Positions 26,004 through 32,857 of a stretch of DNA of 64,000 nt are shown piece by piece. The DNA is from Pedococcus_A sp963730585. Lineage in GTDB: Bacteria > Actinomycetota > Actinomycetes > Actinomycetales > Dermatophilaceae. Location: assembly GCA_963730585.1 (NCBI GenBank), contig CAVSSL010000010.1, positions 372,001-436,000 of the forward strand, written 5' to 3'. The stretch's first letter is position 1. Every line of letters starts with the position of its first letter. Under the pieces are notes generated by a model that worked only from the letters and a program-made list of their open reading frames with translations, had not been told where the DNA came from and did no database searches. The position numbers were made by a program, and so were the translations under genes.

Positions 26004-27527
26004 TCAGGCGCTGTCGAGCAGGGTGGGCAGCTGCGACCGCTCCGCCCATGGAAGCGTGATGACGGTGTCGTGCCAGGGGTCCAGTGGTCGTCTCATTTGT
26101 CCGGGTGAGGGAGCCCTGGCGGACGTTCGGGCTCGAGTGGGCAGCACGGGTGGGGCGCTGGAGTCGTAGCTGTGCCCGGTCGGGGTGATGGTGCGCACCT
26201 GGTGAGGTGGACCGTGTGGTCGCTGGAGGCTCGGGCCGGGGGTCAGGGTGACCGCGGACCATCCGGGGGCTTCCTTCGCCTGGTTGCAGGCCTGGCACAA
26301 GCCCTGCCCGTTGGTGACGCTGGTGGGGCCGCCTGCCCGGTCGGGGACGACATGGTCCGTGTGCCGGACGGGGGCGTCGCACCACGGGGTGCGGCAGACC
26401 TGGTCGCGGGCGAGGAGGAACCGGCGCAGCTGGCCGCCGAAGACCCGCTTGCGGGAGTCCATCGCGACGAGCTGCGAGGCGTCGGGGCTGGTGAACAGCC
26501 GCCGCAGGGCAAGGGAGGTGCCGGCGTCGTCACAGGCGTCGGCGCAGTCGGCGATCAGCCGGCGGGCGAACGCGGCCGGGATGACCTGCCCACCGGGCAG
26601 TGTCGCGGGCTCGTGCCCGAATTCACCATGGCCCTCGGCTTCGGCGGGTGACAGGGTCTCGGCGGGCATGACGAGCTGGATCTCGATCGGCACCGCGGCG
26701 GCGCTGGCCTGCCCGGTGACCCGTTCGACGAGGGTGTCGGCCATGAGCTGTCCCTCGCCGCGGGTGTCCGGCTCGCCGCCCTGGTCATCACCGCCGGTGG
26801 CACGGGCCGTGCCGGCCGCGGCCTTGAGGGCGGCGTACGCGGCGACGCCCTGCTCGACCGGCAGCAGCGCGGTCAGGTAGGTCATGGTGTCCGGCGCCGG
26901 GCGCAGCCAGACCCGTCGATCCGCCCGGGCCTTGGCGGCCCGCTTGACGACCGACGCGGCGTCGAACTGCACCGCCAAGGCCTTCGCCCGGGCTTCGACC
27001 TCCCGGTCCGACAACGTCGGCAGATCAGCGGCCAGCTCGGCGTCGACCGCGCGCCGGTCGTCCGGGTCAAGGCAGGCGGTCTCCCGAGCCACGATGGTGG
27101 CCCGCCACTCGCTGACCCGGCCGTGGCGCAGGTGCTCCCCGGTGTGGGCCAGCTCGTCGGCCAGGGCCTTGGCCAGGCCCAGGTGCCGCGACCCGCGCGA
27201 CGGGGACTCCCGCCGGGCGAGGGCGACCTGCGCCCCGACTCCGCGGCCCCGCTCCCGCGCCGGCACGCCGGCCGCGGCCTGCATCTCGCGCTGCGAGGCG
27301 TCGAACGCCACCGCCACGGTCGCCTGGGCACCGGCGCAGGCGTGCTTGACCGCCTCCAGCACCGAGATCTGGTCAACGCGCTCGGCGTCCGACACGGCGG
27401 TGTCCAAGGAGGGCAGGCGTTCAAGGAAGTCCTTGACCTCCGTGGTGGTCAGAGGTCGCCTGGTCGCCCGAGATGCCGGCTGCGCCACCAGGTGCGCCGG
27501 CTGCTCGTCGAGCTGCTTCCCCTCCAT
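26004..27527 (-). CDS. DUF222 / HNH endonuclease-domain protein
   Basis: A 507-residue member of the actinobacterial DUF222-HNH group (13E12 repeat proteins in Mycobacterium). The helical DUF222 region occupies about residues 40-330. The C-terminal HNH domain reads LARDQVCRTPWCDAPVRHTDHVVPDRAGGPTSVTNGQGLCQACNQAKEAPGW, with two zinc-type Cys pairs (CRTPWC, CQAC) and the His-Asp-His core (HTDHV). ATG 27527 gives MEGKQLDEQPAHL; earlier codons are read-through of a regulatory gap. Such genes occur in many copies per genome and may behave as selfish or mobile elements. The role is unknown. It splits the hut cluster. Confidence 0.85.
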   Translation of the reverse strand: MEGKQLDEQPAHLVAQPASRATRRPLTTTEVKDFLERLPSLDTAVSDAERVDQISVLEAVKHACAGAQATVAVAFDASQREMQAAAGVPARERGRGVGAQVALARRESPSRGSRHLGLAKALADELAHTGEHLRHGRVSEWRATIVARETACLDPDDRRAVDAELAADLPTLSDREVEARAKALAVQFDAASVVKRAAKARADRRVWLRPAPDTMTYLTALLPVEQGVAAYAALKAAAGTARATGGDDQGGEPDTRGEGQLMADTLVERVTGQASAAAVPIEIQLVMPAETLSPAEAEGHGEFGHEPATLPGGQVIPAAFARRLIADCADACDDAGTSLALRRLFTSPDASQLVAMDSRKRVFGGQLRRFLLARDQVCRTPWCDAPVRHTDHVVPDRAGGPTSVTNGQGLCQACNQAKEAPGWSAVTLTPGPSLQRPHGPPHQVRTITPTGHSYDSSAPPVLPTRARTSARAPSPGQMRRPLDPWHDTVITLPWAERSQLPTLLDSA

Positions 27528-27842
27528 GACGACAACCCTAGAGGCGACCACCGACAGCCCAACTTTCGTAGGCATTGACGAAATCCGTTGCGGCACAATT
27601 AATTCCGGCGGCATACCGGGTCGCGGAGCGCAAGCCCAGGAGCCGCGCCTGTGGACAGTGGGACAAGCCACGGAACGTTGTGGACAACGGCGGGAGTTCT
27701 CGCATCCGAGACACTTGTGCAGGCCCGGCACCCCACGCCCGTCGCGGACGTTGCTGGAATGTTGGCCAGACCGGCCGCGCCAGGTCGAGAAGACCGACCA
27801 GGGCGGCCAGAACGCAGGCATGAGACGAAGGAGTCGCCTTCC
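27528..27842 (+). promoter_or_regulatory. 315-bp gap with candidate sigma-70 promoter for the M20-hutF-hutI operon
   Basis: A plausible promoter on the plus strand is TTGACG (27575-27580), 17 bp, then ATTAAT (27598-27603), inside the most A/T-rich stretch nearby. It would give an untranslated leader of roughly 230 nt before GTG 27843. A ribosome site AAGGAG lies at 27827-27832 within a small hairpin (GAAGG...CCTTC). A GGCATACC word lies at 27611. Apart from these I see no gene in the gap. Confidence 0.5.
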
Positions 27843-29144
27843 GTGAGCTTCGACTCGATGTGGGCTGCGCTAGAACCAGTCGGCCGCGACCGCCACACCG
27901 GTGGCTACCGCCGCTTCGCCTGGACGGCGGAGGACCACACGCTGCGGGAGTGGTTCGCGGGGGAGTGCGCGGCTCGCGGCCTCGACCTCACCGAGGACCG
28001 GATGGGCAACCAGTGGGCCTGGTGGGGCGACCCCGACGCCGCAGCGCAGGGGAGGAGGGGCGTCGTCGCCGGCTCCCACCTCGACAGCGTCCCCGACGGC
28101 GGGGCCTTCGACGGGCCGCTGGGGGTGGTCAGCGCCCTGGCCGCCATCGACCTGCTCCAGGCCAAGGCACGCACCGAGGGGTGGCAGCCCAGCCGCCCCA
28201 TCGGCGTCGTCAACTTCGTCGACGAGGAGGGCGCCCGGTTCGGCGTCGCCTGCGCGGGGTCGCGGGTCATCACCGGCGCCCTCGACGCCGACCGTGCCCG
28301 CGGCCTCACCGACGCCGGCGGCACCACCATGGCCGAGGCGATGACCAGCGCCGGCCGCGATCCCCAGCAGCTCGGTCGCGACGAGGAGACCCTCGCCCGC
28401 GTCGGCTGCTTCGTCGAGCTCCACGTGGAGCAGGGCCGGGCCCTCGCCGACCCCGACCACCCCGCCTTCGGCCACCCCGTCGCCGTCGGCACCGGCATCT
28501 GGCCGCACGGGCGCTGGCGCCTCGACTTCCCCGGCGAGGCCAACCACGCCGGCACCACCCGCCTCGCGGACCGCCACGACGCCATGCTCGGCTACGCGCG
28601 TGCCGTGCTCACCGCCCGCGAGGCGGCCGAGCAGCACGGCTGCCTGGCCACCATGGGCAAGGTCACCGTCCAGCCCGGCGGGGTCAACGCGGTCCCCAGC
28701 GCCGTCACCGGGTGGCTCGACGCCCGAGGCGCGGACGAGTCCGCCGTGCGGGCCACCGTCGCCCAGGTCGGCGCCGAGGCGGAGCGAGCCGGCGCCACCC
28801 TCACCGAGGAGTCGTGGACCCCGGCCACCGCCTTCGACGCCGACCTCACCGGCCGCCTCCAGCGCATCCTCGCCGCCATCCCCACCCCCGCGAACCACCA
28901 CACCCAGCCCCACGACACCCACCCGCACGACACCCAGCCCCACGGCATACCGCTGCTCGGCACGGGAGCCGGCCACGACGCCGGCATCCTCGCCAACGCC
29001 GGCATCCCCACGGCCATGCTCTTCGTCCGGAATCCCACGGGTATCTCCCACTCGCCACAGGAGTGGGCGGAGGTCGATGATTGTCGGGCCGGGGTGACCG
29101 CCCTGGCCGCGGTGCTCGAGGACCTCGCAGGGGAGCGCGCATGA
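27843..29144 (+). CDS. M20-family amidohydrolase (allantoate amidohydrolase/N-carbamoyl amino acid hydrolase-like) in the hut operon
   Basis: A 433-residue binuclear-metal hydrolase of the AllC/HyuC branch. Metal and catalytic segments are visible: GSHLDSVPDGGAFDGPLGV, NFVDEEGARFG, FVELHVEQGRALA, NHAGTTRLADRHDAMLGYARAV and GTGAGHDAGILA. GTG 27843 follows AAGGAG. It overlaps hutF by 4 bp (ATGA) and hutF is followed by hutI, so it is part of the histidine pathway in this organism. With no hutG in the window, it is the best candidate for removing formate from N-formyl-L-glutamate, although annotation transfer would call it allantoate amidohydrolase. A His-rich repeat insert (residues about 353-368) sits just before the last metal motif. 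Confidence 0.85.
   Translation: MSFDSMWAALEPVGRDRHTGGYRRFAWTAEDHTLREWFAGECAARGLDLTEDRMGNQWAWWGDPDAAAQGRRGVVAGSHLDSVPDGGAFDGPLGVVSALAAIDLLQAKARTEGWQPSRPIGVVNFVDEEGARFGVACAGSRVITGALDADRARGLTDAGGTTMAEAMTSAGRDPQQLGRDEETLARVGCFVELHVEQGRALADPDHPAFGHPVAVGTGIWPHGRWRLDFPGEANHAGTTRLADRHDAMLGYARAVLTAREAAEQHGCLATMGKVTVQPGGVNAVPSAVTGWLDARGADESAVRATVAQVGAEAERAGATLTEESWTPATAFDADLTGRLQRILAAIPTPANHHTQPHDTHPHDTQPHGIPLLGTGAGHDAGILANAGIPTAMLFVRNPTGISHSPQEWAEVDDCRAGVTALAAVLEDLAGERA
28900..28944 (+). repeat. Three 15-bp tandem repeats encoding a His-rich TQPHD insert
   Basis: Units ACACCCAGCCCCACG, ACACCCACCCGCACG and ACACCCAGCCCCACG at 28900-28914, 28915-28929 and 28930-28944, in frame in the M20 gene. They encode a five-residue period, TQPHD/THPHD/TQPHG. 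With the preceding NHH this puts several histidines directly upstream of the GAGHDAG metal motif. Confidence 0.9.
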
Positions 29145-30466
29145 CGACGTACTGGGCCGAGAACGCCTGGCTCCCCTCCGGTCCGGCGGCCGGGGTGCGG
29201 TTCTCCGTGGTGGACGGGCGCTTCGCGGGGGTGCAGGCGCGGGCCAAGGCGGCCACCGGCGACGTCCGGCTCCCCGGTGTGACCCTCCCCGGCTTCGCGA
29301 ACACCCACAGCCACGCCTTCCACCGCGCGCTGCGGGGCCGCACCCACAGCGACGGCGGCAACTTCTGGACGTGGCGTGACCAGATGTATGCCGTGACGCG
29401 GCGCCTGACGCCCGACACCTACCTCGCGCTGGCGCGCGCGGTCTTCTGCGAGATGGCCCTGGCGGGCATCACCGTCGTCGGCGAGTTCCACTACGTGCAC
29501 CACGACGAGGCGGGCAACCCCTACTCGGACCCCAACGCCATGGGCAAGGCCCTCATCAAGGCTGCGCGCGAGGCCGGCGTGCGGATCACGTTGCTCGACA
29601 CCTGCTACCTCTCCGGCGGTCTCAGCGGCGACGGCCACCTGCCGCTGGACGACGTGCAGCGCCGGTTCACCGACGGTGACGTCGACGGCTGGGCGGCTCG
29701 GGTGTCGGCGCTCGAGGAGGACGACAACACCCGCATCGGCGCGGCGGTGCACTCCGTGCGGGCGGTGCCCCGCGAGCAGCTCGCCCCGGTGGCGCAGGCG
29801 GCGGTGGGCAAGCCGCTCCATGTGCACCTCAGCGAGCAGCCGGCGGAGAACCTCGCCGCCCAGATGTTCTACGGCCGCACCCCGACCGAGCTGCTCGACG
29901 AGGCGGGCCTGCTCGGGCCGCGCACGACAGCCGTCCACGCGACCCACATGTCCGACGGCGACATCAAGCTGCTCGGCGGCTCCCGCACCACGGCCTGCAT
30001 CTGCCCCACCACCGAGCGCGACCTGGCAGACGGCATCGGTCCGGCCCGCGCCCTCTTCGACGCCGGCAGCCCGCTCGCTCTCGGGTCCGACCAGCACGCG
30101 GTGATCGATCCGTTCGAGGAGGTGCGCGGGCTGGAGATGCACGAGCGCCTCGCCACCGGGGAGCGCGGGCGGTTCACCGCGAACGAGCTGGTCGAGGCGG
30201 CGACCCACGCCGGGTACGCCAGCCTCGGCTGGGCCGACGGCGGCCGGATCGCCGACGGCGCCCTCGCCGACTTCGTCGTCGTGCGCACCGACAGCGTCAA
30301 CACCGCTGGAACCCGGGCGGGGCAGGTCATCTACTGCGCCGACCAGTCGGACGTCGAGCACGTCTACGTGGGGGGCGAGGAGGTCGTGCGCCACGGCCAC
30401 CACCGCATCGGCCAGGTCTCCCGCCTGCTCGTGGAGTCCCTCGACCTCGTCCGCGGCCGGGCATGA
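29141..30466 (+). CDS. hutF: Formimidoylglutamate deiminase
   Basis: A 441-residue amidohydrolase-superfamily enzyme that turns N-formimino-L-glutamate into N-formyl-L-glutamate and ammonia. The zinc site is seen in PGFANTHSHAFHRALRGRTH (HxH), then VHLSEQPAEN and VHATHMSDGDIKLLGGS. ICPTTERDLADGIGPARALFDAGSPLALGSDQHAVIDPFEEVRGLEM supplies the catalytic Asp and is characteristic of HutF. ATG 29141 overlaps the M20 stop. The C-terminal VEHVYVGGEEVVRHGHH is usual for the composite beta domain. hutI begins 7 bp later. Confidence 0.93.
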   Translation: MTTYWAENAWLPSGPAAGVRFSVVDGRFAGVQARAKAATGDVRLPGVTLPGFANTHSHAFHRALRGRTHSDGGNFWTWRDQMYAVTRRLTPDTYLALARAVFCEMALAGITVVGEFHYVHHDEAGNPYSDPNAMGKALIKAAREAGVRITLLDTCYLSGGLSGDGHLPLDDVQRRFTDGDVDGWAARVSALEEDDNTRIGAAVHSVRAVPREQLAPVAQAAVGKPLHVHLSEQPAENLAAQMFYGRTPTELLDEAGLLGPRTTAVHATHMSDGDIKLLGGSRTTACICPTTERDLADGIGPARALFDAGSPLALGSDQHAVIDPFEEVRGLEMHERLATGERGRFTANELVEAATHAGYASLGWADGGRIADGALADFVVVRTDSVNTAGTRAGQVIYCADQSDVEHVYVGGEEVVRHGHHRIGQVSRLLVESLDLVRGRA

Positions 30467-30473
30467 GCGGCCG

Positions 30474-31646
30474 ATGACCAGCACCCTCGTCACGGGCATC
30501 GGTGAGCTCGTCACCTGCGACGGCACCGGCCCCGACCGGCTCGGCCTGCGCCGCGACGCCGCGCTCGTCGCCGAGGACGGCCGCATCGCCTGGGTCGGCG
30601 CGGCGGCCGAGGCTCCCGCCGCCGACCGGCAGGTCGACGTCGAGGGTCGTGCCGTGCTCCCCGGCTTCGTCGACTCCCACTCGCACCTGGTCTTCGCCGG
30701 CGACCGCGCGGCCGAGTTCGCGGCCCGCATGGCCGGCACCCCCTACGACGGCGGCGGCATCGGCGTCTCGGTCGCCGCCACCCGCGCGGCCAGCGACGAC
30801 GAGCTCCGCGCCCTCGTCCGGCGCCGGGTCGCCGAGATGCGCGCCCAGGGCACCACCACGATCGAGGTCAAGAGCGGCTACGGGCTCACCGTCGACGACG
30901 AGACGCGGGCCCTGCGCATCGCCGCCGAGGTCACCGACGAGACCACCTTCCTGGGCGCCCACGTGGTGCCGGCCGAGTACGCCGGCGACCGCGCGGCATA
31001 CCTCGCCCTCGTCACCGGTCCGATGCTCGAGGCGGCGGCCCCGCACGCGCGGTGGGTCGACGTCTTCTGCGAGCCACACTCCGCGCACGCCTTCACCGAG
31101 GAGGAGGCACGCGCCGTGCTCACGGCGGGACGCGCCGCCGGCCTCGGCCTGCGCGTGCACGGCAACCAGCTCGGCCATGGCCCGGGCGTGCAGCTCGCGG
31201 TCGAGCTGGGCGCGGCCAGCGTCGACCACTGCACCCACCTGTCGCGTGCCGACGTCGAGGCGCTGGCCAGCGCGGCCGGCACCACGGTGGCCACCCTGCT
31301 GCCGGGGGTCGAGTTCTCGACGCGCTCGCCCTACCCCGACGCCCGGGCACTGCTCGACGCCGGGTGCTCGGTCGCGCTGGCGACCGACTGCAACCCCGGC
31401 ACCTGCTACTCGTCGTCGATGCCCTTCGTCATCGCGCTCGCGGTGCGCGAGATGGGGCTGACGCCCGGGGAGGCGGTGTATGCCGCGACGGCCGGTTCCG
31501 CGCTGTCGCTGCGCCGCAGCGACGTGGGCCGGGTCGAGGTGGGGGCCCGCGCCGACCTCGCGGTGCTCGACGCGCCCTCCCACCTGCACCTGTCCTACCG
31601 GGCCGGCGTGCCGATCGCCCGGGCGCTCGACCTCCCGACGGGTTAG
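30474..31646 (+). CDS. hutI: Imidazolonepropionase
   Basis: A 390-residue amidohydrolase that opens 4-imidazolone-5-propionate to N-formimino-L-glutamate. Motifs: VLPGFVDSHSHLVFAGDRAAEFAARMAGTPYDGGGIGVSV (metal HxH and substrate Arg/Tyr loop), TTIEVKSGYGLTVDDETRALR, FLGAHVVPAEYAGDR, VDVFCEPHSAHAFTEEEA, LRVHGNQLGHGPGVQLAVELGAASVDHCTHL and VALATDCNPGTCYSSSMPFVIALAVREMGLTPGEAVYAAT. The start MTSTLVTGIGEL at 30474 is 7 bp after hutF. It completes the hut pathway from histidine to formylglutamate within this window. Confidence 0.95.
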   Translation: MTSTLVTGIGELVTCDGTGPDRLGLRRDAALVAEDGRIAWVGAAAEAPAADRQVDVEGRAVLPGFVDSHSHLVFAGDRAAEFAARMAGTPYDGGGIGVSVAATRAASDDELRALVRRRVAEMRAQGTTTIEVKSGYGLTVDDETRALRIAAEVTDETTFLGAHVVPAEYAGDRAAYLALVTGPMLEAAAPHARWVDVFCEPHSAHAFTEEEARAVLTAGRAAGLGLRVHGNQLGHGPGVQLAVELGAASVDHCTHLSRADVEALASAAGTTVATLLPGVEFSTRSPYPDARALLDAGCSVALATDCNPGTCYSSSMPFVIALAVREMGLTPGEAVYAATAGSALSLRRSDVGRVEVGARADLAVLDAPSHLHLSYRAGVPIARALDLPTG

Positions 31647-31921
31647 GCCTCGCCCTCCTGCATCGGCGGCGGCAGCACACCGGTCGACTTCTCGTAGTAC
31701 TCGGCGGCCTTGCGCGTGACGACGACGCGCGCGGCACCGACCGCGAGGCCGGTGAGAGCGGCGAACAGGACGGCGTCCTTCCACGGTGTGCGGGGGTCGC
31801 GCGGGTCGAGGACCTCGTCGCGCCCGGCCTTCTTCCAGACGGTCTGGACGACCTTGTTGGCGGCCACACCGGCGAGGAGTGCCGAACCCGTGCCGATGAT
31901 GCGCCAGACGAACGTGCCCAC
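31643..31921 (-). CDS. DUF4235 small membrane protein
   Basis: A 92-residue protein with start GTG 31921 after AAGGAG. It has two hydrophobic helices (VWRIIGTGSALLAGVAANKVVQTVWKKAG and DAVLFAALTGLAVGAARVVVTRKAAEYYEKSTG). This is the DUF4235 layout common in actinobacteria, with no known function. Its stop overlaps the hutI stop region by 4 bp in convergent orientation. Confidence 0.8.
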   Translation of the reverse strand: MGTFVWRIIGTGSALLAGVAANKVVQTVWKKAGRDEVLDPRDPRTPWKDAVLFAALTGLAVGAARVVVTRKAAEYYEKSTGVLPPPMQEGEA

Positions 31922-31998
31922 GGGGCTGCTCCTTGGGTTGGGGACGGAGGCTTCTCTGCTGTCCACCCTCGCACAGGCTGCGGTAATGTTCATCGCGT

Positions 31999-32090
31999 AA
32001 CGACAGGGGAGCGCGCAAGCGCTGAGAGTGCGGTCCGCCGCAGACCCTCGAACCTGCTCCGGTTAGCACCGGCGAAGGGAGTCGGGAATC
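31999..32090 (+). ncRNA. TPP riboswitch (THI element)
   Basis: The sequence has the conserved thiamine-pyrophosphate aptamer parts in order: GGGGAGC, then GCTGAGAGTGCGG, CGCAGACCCTCGAACCTG, and CCGGTTAGCACCGGCGAAGGGAGTCGG. It lies 118 bp upstream of ykoE, so it should shut off the transporter when thiamine pyrophosphate is plentiful. A hairpin CCTCC-AC-GGAGG at 32170-32181, about 15 bp before the ribosome site, is a possible part of the expression platform. I see no run of U, so translational control is more likely than termination. Confidence 0.93.
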
Positions 32091-32207
32091 TCGAGCACCG
32101 TGTCGGCCCGCGGCTTGGTCGTGTGCCGTCCGCCGGCAGACACGGCGCTTCCCCCGAGGTTTCCACCGTCCTCCACGGAGGCCGGGACCATCGGGAAGAA
32201 GGAACAC

Positions 32208-32855
32208 ATGAGCAGCACCAAGCTCGACCCCGCCGCCTCGCGCGGCACCTCCGTCCGCGCCAGCCGACCGCTGATGGGCTGGCGCACCGTCGACCTGCTG
32301 ACGGTCGCCTTCCTCGGCGCGGCGTTCGGCATCGCCTACTGGGGCTGGGGCATCGCCTACGAGGCCCCGGCCAAGGCCCTCGGCCTGGCGTTCCCGCCGC
32401 TGCAGGGCATCACCGCCGCCCCGTGGCTCATCGCCGGTGTGGTCGGCGGTCTCGTCATCCGTCGCCCTGGCGCGGCCCTGCTCTGTGAGGTGATCGCGGC
32501 GCTCGTCTCGATGCTGCCCGGCACCCAGTGGGGCGCCACCGTGCTCGTCTCCGGCATCCTGCAGGGCCTCGGTGCCGAGATCGCCTTCGCCGTCCTCGGC
32601 TACGCCGCCTTCGGCGTGGGCGCGGCCGCCCTCGCCGGCGCCCTCTCCGCCCCGCTCGAGGCGGTCTACGAGTGGTACGCCTACTGGACCGACTGGGACA
32701 TGGTCCACAAGGTCGCCTACCTGGTCATCCTCACGGCAGCCGGTGCCGTGATCGCGGGTGTCGGCGGCTGGCTGCTGACCCGCGCCCTGGCCGGGGCCGG
32801 AGCGCTGAACGCGCTGCCCCCGGGCCAGGAGGTCCGCGAGCGGCACAGCGTCTGA
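32208..32855 (+). CDS. ykoE: YkoE-type ECF transporter S component (thiamine precursor uptake)
   Basis: A 215-residue membrane protein with about five to six helices (VDLLTVAFLGAAFGIAYWGWGIAYE, ITAAPWLIAGVVGGLVIRRPGAALLCEVIAALVSMLPGTQWG, AFGVGAAALAGALSAPLEAVYEWYAYWTDWD, VAYLVILTAAGAVIAGVGGWLLTRAL). The conserved GTQWG and WDMVHKVAY segments match YkoE, the substrate-binding component for hydroxymethylpyrimidine or thiamine in ECF transporters. ATG 32208 follows AGAAGGA. The TPP riboswitch upstream supports the substrate. The ATPase/T-component fusion starts 2 bp after its stop. Confidence 0.92.
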   Translation: MSSTKLDPAASRGTSVRASRPLMGWRTVDLLTVAFLGAAFGIAYWGWGIAYEAPAKALGLAFPPLQGITAAPWLIAGVVGGLVIRRPGAALLCEVIAALVSMLPGTQWGATVLVSGILQGLGAEIAFAVLGYAAFGVGAAALAGALSAPLEAVYEWYAYWTDWDMVHKVAYLVILTAAGAVIAGVGGWLLTRALAGAGALNALPPGQEVRERHSV

Positions 32856-32857
32856 CC

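Noticed and set aside
26004..27527. DUF222/HNH gene as a homing endonuclease or part of a defence system
   Set aside because: It has the ordinary DUF222-HNH architecture, no intron or intein around it, and no neighbouring defence genes.
31643..31993. Longer form of the DUF4235 protein starting at 31993
   Set aside because: The extra N-terminal residues have no ribosome site, whereas GTG 31921 follows AAGGAG and starts at the usual family N-terminus.
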